64,000 nt of DNA from Bradyrhizobium barranii subsp. barranii (GCF_017565645.3 NZ_CP086136.1:3083501-3147500); one strand, 5' to 3'. Shown: positions 29,436-38,751, counted from the first letter of the stretch. Made by a program: numbers and translations. Notes: a model not told the origin generated them from the letters alone.

Positions 29436-30911
29436 ATGCACGACACGGAGAAGTCTGACTCTGGCATAGTAGCTGAGAAGCCAACGAACAAAGCCGGATT
29501 ACTGGCGGCGGAGTGGGCGGAGCCAAGGCCGGGGACCAAGGGAAACGCGGAACAGCAGCGCATGCACCGGACACAGGGCCGGGCTCGCATGACTCAGTCG
29601 CTGGACCGCGTACGGACAGCCGCAAGGCTGAGGAAGAAGGACCGGTTCACCGCGCTCTTTCACCACATCAATGTCGATACACTGCGGGCGGCGTTCTTTG
29701 CGCTCAGGCGTAAGGCTGCTCCCGGAGTGGATGGCATGACGTGGGAGGACTACGAGGAAGATCTCGAGCCCCGGCTCGCCGATCTGCACAAACGGGTCCA
29801 ACGAGGAGCGTATCGCCCGCAACCGTCTCGCCGGACGTACATACCAAAGGCAGACGGCAAGCAGCGCCCGTTAGCGATCGCGGCTCTCGAAGACAAAATC
29901 GTCCAGGGCGCCACCGTCATCGTGCTCAACGCCATCTACGAAGGAGACTTCTGTGGCTTTTCCTACGGGTTTCGGCCCGGCAGAGGACCACATGATGCGT
30001 TGGACGCGCTCTGCACAGCGATCGAGACGCGGAACGTGAACTGGATCATTGACGCCGACATCCAAAACTTCTTTGGCGCAGTCAGTCAACCTTGGCTGGT
30101 TCGCTTCTTGGAACATAGGATCGGCGACAAGCGCATCATCCGCCTCATTCAGAAATGGCTGAAGGCGGGTGTTCTCGAAGACGGCGTCGTAGCCGCTGAT
30201 GACAGGGGAACGGGTCAAGGTTCGGTGATTTCACCGCTTCTCGGCAACATCTACCTGCACTACGCTCTCGACCTGTGGGCCAAACGCTGGCGACAGCGCG
30301 AGGTCTCCGGCGGCATGATCATCGTGCGTTACGCGGACGATGTAGTAGTCGGCTTTGAGCGCGAGGATGACGCACGTCGTTTCCTTGACGCGATGCGCGC
30401 GAGACTGGAGGAGTTCGAGCTGACGCTCCACCCGGCCAAGACCCGCCTGATTGAGTTTGGTCGCCATGCGGCGGCTCAACGCAAGCAGCGCGGACTCGGA
30501 AAGCCGGAAACCTTTGCGTTCATGGGGTTCACGTTTATCTGCGGCAAATCACGCCAAGGGCGCTTCCAGCTTCAACGGAAGACCCGTAGCGACCGCTTGC
30601 GAACCAAACTCCGCGAAATCAAGGAGGAGCTAAGGCGCCGAATGCACTGGCCGATCCCTGCACAAGGGAAATGGCTGAGGCAGGTCTTGACCGGCCACTT
30701 TGCGTACTTTGCTGTCCCGACGAATGGCCGAGCGCTCAATGCGTTTCGGTTCTATCTGACCGATCTCTGGAGGCGGACGCTTCGGCGGCGCAGTCAGCGG
30801 ACCTGTCTGACCTGGGATCGCATAACGCAGATCACCGATGACTGGCTCCCCAAGGCTCGCATCCTTCATCCATGGCCGAAGCTGCGCTTCGCCGTCAAAC
30901 ACCCGAGGTAG
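29436..30911 (+). CDS. ltrA: Group II intron reverse transcriptase/maturase
   Basis: The 491-residue protein has reverse-transcriptase blocks: RRKAAPGVDGMTWEDYEE near residue 90, YRPQPSRRTYIPKADGKQRP near 125, GFSYGFRPGRGPHDAL near 172, DADIQNFFGAV near 205, GTGQGSVISPLLGNIYL near 255 and the catalytic RYADDVVVGF near 300. A maturase-like X region follows (KLREIKEELRRRMH). No HNH endonuclease domain is visible at the C-terminus. A start at the later Met (MTQSLDRV) is also possible. Confidence 0.92.
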   Translation: MHDTEKSDSGIVAEKPTNKAGLLAAEWAEPRPGTKGNAEQQRMHRTQGRARMTQSLDRVRTAARLRKKDRFTALFHHINVDTLRAAFFALRRKAAPGVDGMTWEDYEEDLEPRLADLHKRVQRGAYRPQPSRRTYIPKADGKQRPLAIAALEDKIVQGATVIVLNAIYEGDFCGFSYGFRPGRGPHDALDALCTAIETRNVNWIIDADIQNFFGAVSQPWLVRFLEHRIGDKRIIRLIQKWLKAGVLEDGVVAADDRGTGQGSVISPLLGNIYLHYALDLWAKRWRQREVSGGMIIVRYADDVVVGFEREDDARRFLDAMRARLEEFELTLHPAKTRLIEFGRHAAAQRKQRGLGKPETFAFMGFTFICGKSRQGRFQLQRKTRSDRLRTKLREIKEELRRRMHWPIPAQGKWLRQVLTGHFAYFAVPTNGRALNAFRFYLTDLWRRTLRRRSQRTCLTWDRITQITDDWLPKARILHPWPKLRFAVKHPR

Positions 30912-30944
30912 GAGCCCGGTGCCTTAATTGGGCTCGCCGGGATC
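30912..30944 (+). ncRNA. Group II intron domain V
   Basis: GAGCCCGG at 30912 pairs with CCGGGATC ending at 30944. It begins with the GAGC of the catalytic triad region and is followed by a domain-VI-like stem. One non-canonical pair replaces the usual G-U near the base. Confidence 0.7.
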
Positions 30945-30989
30945 TGCGCGGGGGGCGCCCAGTGATGGGTGTCCCTACCGCGAACAGAT

Positions 30990-31440
30990 TTATTCACGCC
31001 GCTGCTGTTCGCCGATTTGTTTTCTGCAGTGCGGATATCGCTGACGTGGTAGCCGAAGAATCAGAGCGACGATGGCGTTGCGCACGGCCGGCAGGCTTGG
31101 CTGAGGTGGAGGCCCGTTGATTCGTTTTTTCCGTCCCGCTTTGGCGATGCGGCGGTGCTGTAGGAAGGCGTAAGCAATCATCGTCATGAGGGTGTGACGG
31201 TGAAGCCCGTGCCAGGACCGCCCCTCGAAGTGATCGAGACCGAGCTCCTCTTTTAGCTGCTGATGCGCTTGCTCGCAGATCCATCGTGCCTTGACGGTTG
31301 CAGCCAACTGTCGCAGGTCCATCTTGGCTGGCAGATTTGCCAGATAATACTTCTTCTCCCCCGAGCTGCGGTGTTCGCCGATCAGCCACGCCTCCTCGCC
31401 GGGAAGATGCTGTTGACCCTTGTCCTTGATCCGTTGCGGG
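30990..31440 (-). pseudogene. IS701-type transposase, C-terminal fragment
   Basis: About 150 codons: WLIGEHRSSGEKKYYLANLP, KARWICEQAHQQLKEELGLD and HFEGRSWHGLHRHTLMTMI are typical of IS701-family transposases. The N-terminal two-thirds are replaced at about 31440 by the left end of an IS3 element. The stop codon (30990-30992) lies immediately beside the 3' end of the group II intron. Confidence 0.8.
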
Positions 31441-31510
31441 GTGAATGGACCCCGATTTTGGGACCACGTGCTTAGTTGGAAGGGGCTGCTCCGTTTGATA
31501 GACGGAGCGC

Positions 31511-31804
31511 ATGATGACGACGAAGACGAGACGCAAGATCGACGCGGCACTGAAGGCAAAGAGAGCGCTGGAAGCCGTGCGGGAGCAGGCGACGGTGGCC
31601 GATCTGGCCCAGCGCTACGAGGTTCACCCGAACCAGATCTATGCCTGGAAGAAGCAACTGCTGGACCAGGCGGCCCGCGCCTTTGACGCGGGTGTCGGGC
31701 GGGAGAGCGAGGACGCTCGCGAACGCGAGATCGAGAAGCTGCACGCCAAGATTGGACAACTGACAGTCGAGCGCGATTTTTTAGCGCGGAGGTCCGGAAG
31801 ATGA
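31511..31804 (+). CDS. IS3-family OrfA (type 2)
   Basis: The 97-residue DNA-binding subunit carries [20 protein letters not shown] as its helix-turn-helix and a leucine-zipper-like end ([20 protein letters not shown]). It is almost identical to 38826-39116. The OrfB partner that overlaps its stop is truncated, so this copy is inactive. Confidence 0.85.
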   Translation: MMTTKTRRKIDAALKAKRALEAVREQATVADLAQRYEVHPNQIYAWKKQLLDQAARAFDAGVGRESEDAREREIEKLHAKIGQLTVERDFLARRSGR

Positions 31805-32012
31805 GCACGCCGGACCGTCGAGGAATGCTCGATCGCGCCGACCAGGCGCTGTCGATCCGCCGGCAATGCATGTTGCTTGGTATGGCGCGCTCTGGGGTCT
31901 ACCGGCCGCCACGGCCGGCCACGACAACGACCTTGCCCTGATGCGGCGCCTCGACGAGCTGTTCACCGCCTGTGCCGTTCCTGGGCTCGCGGCGAATGAC
32001 CGCGATGCTGAA
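31801..32012 (+). pseudogene. IS3-family OrfB (type 2), 5' fragment
   Basis: It starts [20 protein letters not shown] as in the complete copy at 39113, but a frameshift appears after the VYRPPRPA segment. DNA similarity ends near 32012, where IS256-type sequence begins. A second frame through the same region joins the two fragments into one open frame (31866-32687) by chance. Confidence 0.8.
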
Positions 32013-32718
32013 GTCGGCGCGACGCCGGAAGGCAAGAAGGAACTCATCGGCTTCCAGGTCGGCGTGCGCGAGAGCGCGCAGAGCTGGCACGAACTGCTCG
32101 TCGAGGCGAAAACCCGTGGGCTGAAGATCGCCCCGGAAATCGCCGTCGGTGACGGCGCGCTCGGCTTCTGGAAGGCGCTCGACGAGGTCTTTCCCGCCAC
32201 GCGACATCAGCGCTGCTGGGTGCACAAAACCGCGAATATCTTGAACAAAGTCGCGGTGTCGGTGCAGGCCAGCATGAAGAAGGATCTGCGCGAGGTCTAT
32301 TTGGCGCCCAACCGAGCTTCGGCCGAAGTGGCGATCGAGGTCTTTGCTGAGAAATACGGAGCGAAGTACGACAAGGCGATCGAGTGCCTGACGAAAGATC
32401 GCGACGCAATGCTTGCGTTTTACGACTTTCCCGCCGAGCATTGGGACCACTTGCGGACGACGAATCCCACCGAAAGCGTGTTCGCGACGGTCCGGCACAG
32501 AACGGTGCGCACGAAAGGTTCGTTATCGTCAACGACTGCCAAGTTGATGGTGTTCAAGCTGCTCTGCGCCGCATCAAAGACCTGGCGGCGGCTGAAAGGC
32601 ACAAATCAGTTGCCGAAGCTCATCGCAGGTGTCAGTTTCGAAAACGGCATCCAGGTCATCCAACTGCCGGCAAACCACGCCGCCTGATCGCCTCGTCACC
32701 CAAAATCCCGCATAGCTC
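32013..32718 (+). pseudogene. IS256-family transposase, C-terminal fragment (second type)
   Basis: It begins at ATPEGKKELIGFQVGVRESA and runs to the stop at 32687, with GDGALGFWKALDEVFPATRH, HQRCWVHKTANILNKVA and NPTESVFATVRHRTVRTKGS. It is clearly diverged from the 9-12 kb copies, so it is another member of the family. The right terminus (CCCGCATAGCTC) ends at 32718. The N-terminal half is missing. Confidence 0.88.
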
Positions 32719-32760
32719 TCAGCATGAACGTGTCCGGCGCAACGCCAAAAAATACCTCAC

Positions 32761-33144
32761 TCAGCACGCGGCAAGCCCAGGCGTTCCGCGCACCTCCACT
32801 CGTGCACCCAGGAACTCAACCGTAACAATGGCGGCTTCCGGCGATCCAGAGCGCTCCCCAGCCGCCGGTAGCGACGATTCCGATACCAAAGGCACGAATG
32901 ATTGTGTGTCCGCCGAAGCCGGCAGCATCAATTGACCTAATCGCGCCCGGCGCCGCCAGTCATGCACCTGCTGGGGCCGGCAGCCATGGCGACGTGCGAT
33001 ATCTGTTACAATCGCGCCTGGCTCCAGGCTTTCAGCGACAATCTGGGCCTTCAAATCATCCGGCCACTGCTTTCGGCCTACTCCAGCATACACTTCGATA
33101 CGCGGAGACAGCGGTCGTCTTATGTCGTCCGAATGGTCGTCCAT
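32761..33144 (-). pseudogene. IS66-family TnpA, C-terminus lost
   Basis: From Met 33144 it reads MDDHSDDIRRPLSPRIEVYA, then a helix-turn-helix (AIVTDIARRHGCRPQQVHDW) and a TVEFLGARVEVRGTPGLAA ending. After GLAA the frame is shifted, so the last dozen residues are wrong. No tnpB or tnpC follows; the IS256-type fragment begins about 40 bases beyond. It is a relic of an IS66 unrelated to the one at 17.5 kb. Confidence 0.8.
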
Positions 33145-33179
33145 TGTGAGCACCCTTGCAGAAGATGACTCTTCTAGCG

Positions 33180-33420
33180 GCACTCACAAGACTGCGCACA
33201 AACAATCTGAAGGGCCTCAGCACCACGCTTACGGTGAACCGAAGGCGGGCTGACGCGGAAATACTCCTGCATGTCGGTTTCGGCCGGGGGCTTGCGATGC
33301 AGCCGGGTTGGATAAAAGCGAGATACTGCCCCTGCGTGGGTGTGAAGGGTTTTGTCGAAGGACTCACGCCGGCCACGCGCAGCGACATCGGCGAAGTTCG
33401 TCCAGTTCAACGCGCAGACG
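33180..33420 (-). pseudogene. Degraded helix-turn-helix protein
   Basis: The pieces TPTQGQYLAFI (one frame) and KPPAETDMQEYFRVSPPSVH (another frame) belong to a short winged-helix protein also seen as a fragment at 52.7 kb (GRPPAETDMQRHFGVSPPSV). Several frameshifts are present and the C-terminal half is absent. Confidence 0.6.
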
Positions 33421-33436
33421 GCGCAGCTCGGCTTCG

Positions 33437-33610
33437 CTATCGAGCGAGGTTTCGAGCATTGGCGAGCATGGCATCATAGCTGGCGTCAGAGGCCGGCGAC
33501 AGACCGGCGGCCGCCATCGCGGTCGTCAGTCGCTCGGCAGCGGCCGCCGCGTCGCTCTCAGCGGCACGAATATCCCGTTCGGCGGTCAGGGTCCTTTCCT
33601 CCGCCGGCAT
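33437..33610 (-). CDS. Small hypothetical ORF (57 codons)
   Basis: It reads MPAEERTLTAERDIRAAESD, continues through an alanine-rich helix and ends ANARNLAR before TAG. Its composition looks coding and helical, but the ribosome site is weak and it lies among IS relics. It may be the start of a longer lost protein. The family is not recognised. Confidence 0.3.
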   Translation of the reverse strand: MPAEERTLTAERDIRAAESDAAAAAERLTTAMAAAGLSPASDASYDAMLANARNLAR

Positions 33611-33619
33611 TACCCGGCT

Positions 33620-34042
33620 TCAACGGTCGTACGACCCTGTCCGACTCCCGCACGGTCCGCTGCCAGGAGCAGCGTCGAAGCCGCGACCTCCGACCGGGCG
33701 GGTCTCCCCCGATTACGCGCATCACCCTTCCAACGTGCCGTGTCCATTACCCCGGTGGACCGGACAGGTGCATGTGTCGATTGCTTCCCGCGCGGCCTTC
33801 CCCAAATTTGGGGTGGGTCTGCATCCACATTACTTCTTTCGAGGCCTGCTTAGACTTTACTCGCGTTACGGCCCACTGGATCGCTCAACCGTCCAAAGAC
33901 GGCCTTTGTCACGAGGCTCCGATCGTCAGTTGCCCTCCGAACCGCTCGTCAGCTACCAGATCAATCGACAACTCTCTGGGTGGAATCTCCCTCCACTGAT
34001 AATGTTCCCCTTCGGGGCGCACCCCCGTTTCCCGCATAGCTC
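33620..34042. repeat. Dispersed ~420-bp repeat, copy A
   Basis: This segment recurs, inverted and about 93-97% alike by eye, at 46721-47142. One end starts at GGTCGTACGACCCTGTCCG and the other finishes in CCCGCATAGCTC, the terminus shared with the IS256-type elements here. Short frames in it look non-coding. It may be the non-coding part of a non-autonomous element. Confidence 0.75.
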
Positions 34043-34114
34043 AGGTCACCGCACACAGTCCGACTGGTGTCGGGCGAGAGCGGCTCCAGCCAACTCTATC
34101 CGCCCACGGCGACA

Positions 34115-36931
34115 TCATCCCCTGAGTCGGCTTTGCAGTGCCTGCCGATCGACGACGAGCTGGTCCAGGTGGACTGTCTGCCCTCCTTGCTCCAATTGCC
34201 TAACCAGCGCCCGCGTCCCGTCCACGACAAAGACGCCGCAATCATAACTATTCCGCTGCTGGGCCATGCCGGCTGGCTCCAGGCGGAGGTCCAGCCTACC
34301 TGCGAGATGTTCTGCATCCTTGTTGTTGAGTCCGTAGGAATCGTAGTGATAGGCGACCGGCCGCCCCCGGTCGCTGCGATCAACGAACAGCAGCGACCAA
34401 TGGTTGCCGAGGCTATTAGGATCTTCAGGATCGGCATTAATCACGGGCAGGAACAGGAAGTCGGCTGTATCATTACCATTATCATCATGGACGATGCGCT
34501 GGAATTCGGTTAGCACGACGCCATCGTCGTTAGAGCGCAGATAATTTAGGACGATGAGGGGATTCACGAACCGCGTCCGGGCGGCGAGATTTGGATAGTA
34601 CCTCTGCAAATCCTGCTCCTGGAGCCGGTAATCCCTGTCAATATGCTCGTCGCCCAGCCATTCCGTGTCCTCGAGCACCAGCCCATGGCCGTGAGACGAG
34701 ACTGTCGGATCTAAAGCCCCGATCTGAGCATTAGCGGAGGTGCTCTGAAACGGCCGTACAGAATTAGCATCGTCGCGTGATTCGGACGACGTGGGCGCAG
34801 TCAGATCAACCAATGGAAAACCGCGGTAGGTGCCTGAGCGAGCCCCGGCAGCGGGCGCCGGCGCAAAGTGAGCATCGTCGCGCAATTCGGACGGCGTGGG
34901 CGCATCCAGATGCACCAATGACTCAAGACCGCCGTAGATGTCTGACGGAGCCCTGCCGGTTGATGGTGAGGCCGGTTCTTGCATCTGCCGCCGCGCCAGC
35001 TCCTCGCGCAACCACGCCAAAGCTTCATCATCCGAGAAGGCTGGCGCCGGAGAAAGCCCCTGCGGCGAGCCGGGCTGTCGAGCGCCCTGATACCCCGGTA
35101 CCGGCCCGGCAAACAGCGGCGGAAAGTCAGGCGCCGGGGCCCAAGCATTGTCACGCAACTCAAATGGTGTGGGCGGATTCGGATTAACCGCTGCCTCAAG
35201 ACCGGCGTAGGTGTCTGAGCGAGCCCTGGCAGGATGCGCTGGCGCAAAATGAGCATCGTCGCGCAACTCGGACGGCGTCGGCGCATTCAGATCAACAAAT
35301 GGCTCAAGACCAGCGTAGGTGTCTGAACGAGCCCTGGCAGGATGCGCTGGCGCAAAATCAGCATCGTCGCGCAATTCGGACGGTGTCGGCGCATTCAGAT
35401 CAACAAATGGCTCAAGACCAGCGTAGGTGTCTGAACGAGCCCTGGCAGGATGCGCTGGCGCAAAATCAGCATCGTCGCGCAACTCGGACGGCGTCGGCGC
35501 ATTCAGATCAACAAAAGACTCTAGGCCGCTGTAGGTGCCTGAACGAGCCCTGGCAGGATGCGCTGGCGCAAAATGAGCATCGTCGCGCAACTCGGACGAC
35601 GTCGGCGCATTCAGATCAACAAATGGCTCAAGACCAGCGTAGGTGTCTGAACGAGCTCCGGCAGGGAGCGCTGGCGCAAAATTAGCATCGTCGCGCAACT
35701 CGGACGGCGTCGGCGCGTTCAGGTCAACAAAGGGCTCAAGACCGGCGTAGGTGTCTGAGCGAACCCCGGCAGGATGCGCTGGCGCAAAGTGAGCATCGTC
35801 GCGCAATTCGGACGGCGTCGGCGCATTCAGATCGACAAATGGCTCGAGACCAGCGTAGGTGTCTGAATGAGCCCTGGCAGGATGCGCTGGCGCAAAGTGA
35901 GTATCGTCGCGCAATTCGGATCGCGTCGGCGCAATCAGATCAACAGATGGCTCAAGCCTGCCCTTAGCATGTGACGGGGGCCTGGACGGTGATGCTGGTT
36001 CTTGCAGCTGTTCACCCAACCAAACCCAAGCTCCGGCGCTCGGGCTGGCCGGCGTTGAGGGAAGATCCTGCGCCGAGCCGGAATGCCGATCGCGCTGCGC
36101 GGCCGGCGAGCTCGGCTGCTCAGGGCCTTGCAGCCCCAGCTCTCGGTTCGCCTCGATGAGTTTCAAGTAGCTGCGAAGATGCGACAAATCGGGACCGTAT
36201 ACTCTGCCTCCAGTCCGTTGGAATGCTACCACGTCATTGTCGAGCGATAACTGCTCCCTGCTGGAGCCGTCTAGTCGCCCGATGATGCTCCCTTTGCGAT
36301 CCCCTCTAAGCCACGCACTCAGCGCACGAAGACGTGTCGCCCGCTTTTGCGCAGACCCCTTCTGCTTTGCAGTTTTAAGATTTTTCAGAGCTTGGCTCAG
36401 CGCGCCCTCGATGAGGGGCGCATCTTCTAGATGAGGAACCAGGCGACGTGGGGCACCGAGGACGCGGGGTTCGGGAGCTTCGGCTTCTTCACCCCCACGC
36501 AAGAGCCGCCGGAGAACATCCAGAGCCGATGTAATGCGGTGCTGGGGGTCACGGCCCAAGCTCCGGTACGCCGCAATTTCCTCATCCAGCGGTGCACCTT
36601 TTCGTAGCCGAGAAGCTACGGACCCCCCATGACTTGCGTTGACCCAGCGAACAAATGTCCCAAGTCCGGAAACACTGTTCTTGATGGACCCTGGGGTGAG
36701 CTTGCGCCGCTCGGCGTCAACACGAAACCTCGCCAAGAGCTCCGCGTCTTCGGCCGAAAGCTGCTCGCCGATCAGCTCGTCCGGCGGCGGCATCGGAGCT
36801 TGCCTCTGCGATGGTGACGCCGCCAGTTGATGGGATGGCGTCTGCATCAGCTGCCGCTCAACGGCGACGCCCTGCGGATTGCTTAGCGTCTTCTGCCTCT
36901 TCGCTGATCTCAACTCCCCTATATCATGCTC
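34115..36931 (-). pseudogene. Ulp1-family (C48) protease effector, NopD/Bel2-5-like, N-terminus lost
   Basis: The remaining 938 codons match the architecture of rhizobial type III effectors of the NopD/Bel2-5 group. There is a variable region, a run of 36-residue repeats with FVDLNAPTPSELRDD cores, and a C-terminal SUMO-protease-like domain. Catalytic residues are all present: His in GNHWSLLFVD, Asp in YHYDSYG, Gln in AQQRNSYD and Cys in SYDCGVFV (residues 899, 919, 947 and 953 of the frame that opens at 37096). An LDLRL stretch resembles an EAR motif. The native start, secretion signal and promoter are missing, because IS3 type-1 copy 2 joins at 36931. The first 55 residues of the open frame are antisense IS3 DNA. 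The protease fold may still be encoded, but the gene is probably not expressed or secreted. Confidence 0.82.
35201..35956 (-). repeat. Seven tandem 108-bp (36-residue) repeats in the effector
   Basis: The period is exactly 108 bp, each unit encoding a variant of LEPFVDLNAPTPSELRDD followed by AHFAPAHPARARSDTYAG. Units 2-7 are nearly identical and unit 1 is slightly diverged. Three degenerate units continue to about 34790. Changes cluster at a few positions, as expected for recent expansion by unequal crossing-over. Confidence 0.92.
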
Positions 36932-37019
36932 AGAGCTGGCCCCGCAAATTCGGACAGTAGCTTGAGTGGATTTTCTGCCTGACAGCGGCGAGGATTCTTG
37001 CTGCGAATCAGGAGCGAAG

Positions 37020-37325
37020 ATGACGAAGAAGAGCCGCCGGACGCATTCTCCGGCATTCAAGGCGAAGGTTGCTTTGGCTGCGGTCAAAGGCGACAAGACA
37101 CTGGCGGAGCTGGCGCAACTGTTTGATGTTCATCCGAACCAGATCACGATCTGGAAAAACCAGCTCCTGGAAGGCGCCGCCGGCGTGTTTGGGCATGACA
37201 AGACATCGGCCGAGACGCCGGTCGATTTGAAGGCGTTACATGCCAAGATCGGCGAGCTGGCGTTGGAAAACGATTTTTTGTCCGGCGCGCTCACCAAGGC
37301 GGGCCTGCTGAGCGCAAAGCGATGA
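37020..37325 (+). CDS. IS3-family transposase OrfA (type 1, copy 2)
   Basis: It encodes the same protein as 19451-19756: MTKKSRRTHSPAFKAKVALA, a helix-turn-helix and a zipper. The start at 37020 is supported by AGGAGCG a few bases upstream. It overlaps OrfB by four bases (37322-37325). Confidence 0.92.
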   Translation: MTKKSRRTHSPAFKAKVALAAVKGDKTLAELAQLFDVHPNQITIWKNQLLEGAAGVFGHDKTSAETPVDLKALHAKIGELALENDFLSGALTKAGLLSAKR

Positions 37326-38149
37326 TCGACCGCGATCATGATCTTTCTATCGTGCGCCAGGCGAAGGTCCTGAAGCTGGCTCGCAGCACGGTCTACTATG
37401 AACCTCGGCCAGTTTCGGCCGAGGACCTTGCCTTGATGCGTCGGCTCGATGAGCTGCATCTCGATTATCCCTTCGCGGGAGCGCGTATGCTGCGATCGTT
37501 GCTGCGGCGGGAGGGCGTATACGCCGGTCGCCGCCACATCGCGACGCTGATGAAGCGCATGGGGATCGAGGCGGTCTATCGTCGCCCGAACACGAGCAAG
37601 CCGGCTCCGGGTCACAAGATCTACCCGTACCTGTTGCGCGGATTGAAGATCGAGCGGCCCGACCATGCGTGGGCAATGGACATCACCTACATTCCGATGC
37701 GGCGTGGCTTCGTCTATCTCGCGGCGGTCGTCGATGTGTTCAGCCGACGGGTCCTGGCCCATCGCGTCTCGATCACAATGGAGGCGGCCTTCTGCGTCGA
37801 AGCGGTCCAGGAGGCGTTGGCGAAGCACGGCAGGCCCGAGATTTTCAACACGGATCAGGGCAGCCAGTTCACCAGCCTCGAGTTCACCGATGTGCTGCTG
37901 GACGCGAAGATCGCCATCAGCATGGACGGCAAGGGCGCCTGGCGCGACAACGTGTTTGTCGAGCGGCTCTGGCGCACGGTCAAATACGAAGAAGTATATC
38001 TCCGCGCCTACGACAGCGTGTCCGAGGCGCGAGCGTCAATTGCCAAGTATCTGGCCTTCTACAATCAGGGACGCCCTCACTCGAGCCTTGACGGGCGCAC
38101 GCCCGACGAGGCTTACTTCGGCACGCAAGCTATGGTGATGGCCGCATGA
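37322..38149 (+). CDS. IS3-family transposase OrfB (type 1, copy 2)
   Basis: This 275-residue DDE transposase is essentially identical to 18627-19454 (one visible difference, Val for Ala in KYEEVYLRAYD). The catalytic blocks [20 protein letters not shown] and DNVFVERLWRTVKYEE are intact. The pair of identical inverted copies is a substrate for homologous recombination. Confidence 0.93.
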   Translation: MIDRDHDLSIVRQAKVLKLARSTVYYEPRPVSAEDLALMRRLDELHLDYPFAGARMLRSLLRREGVYAGRRHIATLMKRMGIEAVYRRPNTSKPAPGHKIYPYLLRGLKIERPDHAWAMDITYIPMRRGFVYLAAVVDVFSRRVLAHRVSITMEAAFCVEAVQEALAKHGRPEIFNTDQGSQFTSLEFTDVLLDAKIAISMDGKGAWRDNVFVERLWRTVKYEEVYLRAYDSVSEARASIAKYLAFYNQGRPHSSLDGRTPDEAYFGTQAMVMAA

Positions 38150-38295
38150 CCGTCGCCGACGGTTTTGTCGTCGCTCTGGTCGGGCTACGCCCTCCCGACG
38201 CAACGACAAAACCGTAAAGCCCCGCGTTCAGCATAACCCGGCAGGAATCCACTTAAATCCAGCGGGGCGCTGTCCAAACAACCGGGGCCAGCTCT

Positions 38296-38751
38296 CCTTT
38301 TCGGCCTCGTCACCGCCCCAGCCGGCGTCCGCGACCGATGTGTCCATCAGCTCGCCGCGCAACAGCGCGAGCGGCGATTTGTAGTACAGCGCGACGTTGT
38401 GGAGGGGATCCGTCAGGACTTTGAAGACCCATACCAGCCCGGTCTGGCCGTCACGGGTGACGAAGAGCTGGATCATCCGAAAGAGGCCGCCGCCAATGCC
38501 TATAACGAGCCATACCGTGCCGACTTGCCGGATGAAGTCAAGCCGCCCGACAGGCGGATCGAACATGCCAAACAGCGGGAAGACGTACAGTGCGAACGGC
38601 GCCAGGCCCCAGATTATCAAGAGCACAATCTTGCGCGTCTGGTTGTAGCCGACCTTGACCGCCTCCTTGTACTCGTTGCTGACTTTGTTCACGTTATCGT
38701 AGCCGTTCGGCTCGAAGAAGAAATGTCCGGTCTGCCGCGTCAGCATCGCAA
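38296..38751 (-). pseudogene. Membrane protein, central and C-terminal part (split by IS3)
   Basis: About 150 codons: MLTRQTGHFFFEPNGYDNVN, a cytosolic stretch, then hydrophobic spans around VLLIIWGLAPFALYVFPLFG and VGTVWLVIGIGGGLF. It continues in frame from the piece at 40115-40283 once the IS3 type-2 element and one CAA are removed (GLVGWL joins AMLTRQ). Its 3' end is cut at 38296 by IS3 type 1; the missing last residues probably lie at 19845-19864. The family is uncertain. The GHFFFEP and HQSRINQMLH motifs recall Mpo1-like (DUF962) proteins, which I cannot confirm. Confidence 0.7.

Larger units (their letters stand above)
29073..30985 (+). mobile_element. Group II intron with reverse transcriptase
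   Basis: The 5' end is GTGCGCCGGG at 29073, matching the GUGYG consensus. About 360 bases of structured RNA precede the open reading frame. A domain-V-like hairpin follows at 30912-30944, and a domain-VI-like stem with nine pairs (GGGGCGCCC / GGGUGUCCC) follows at about 30950-30975. The 3' end lies near 30985, just before the stop codon of an IS701-type transposase fragment on the other strand. Confidence 0.85.
31442..32012 (+). mobile_element. IS3-family element type 2, truncated copy
   Basis: It matches the left 570 bases of the complete element at 38752-40114. It begins with TGAATGGACCCCGATTTTGG and runs through orfA into orfB, then is replaced at about 32012 by an IS256-type fragment. 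Confidence 0.85.
36932..38295 (+). mobile_element. IS3-family element type 1, copy 2
   Basis: 1364 bp, identical in length to copy 1 at 18481-19844 and in inverted orientation. Its left flank is the truncated effector and its right flank is the broken membrane-protein gene. Its own flanks (CTC / CCT) give no target duplication. Confidence 0.93.

Noticed and set aside
28228..29625. 465-codon minus-strand frame over nrdG and the intron 5' region
   Set aside because: Mostly antisense of nrdG and of intron RNA. Only the short TrbL-like block within it (28968-29072) looks real.
35201..35956. CRISPR array
   Set aside because: The period is 108 bp, units are nearly identical over their whole length and lie in one open reading frame; no repeat-spacer alternation or cas genes.
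36932..37096. Met at 37096 as the true start of the 993-codon Ulp1-like frame
   Set aside because: The first 55 codons are the complement of the IS3 element, identical to the antisense of the other IS3 copy, so this is a chance extension after truncation.
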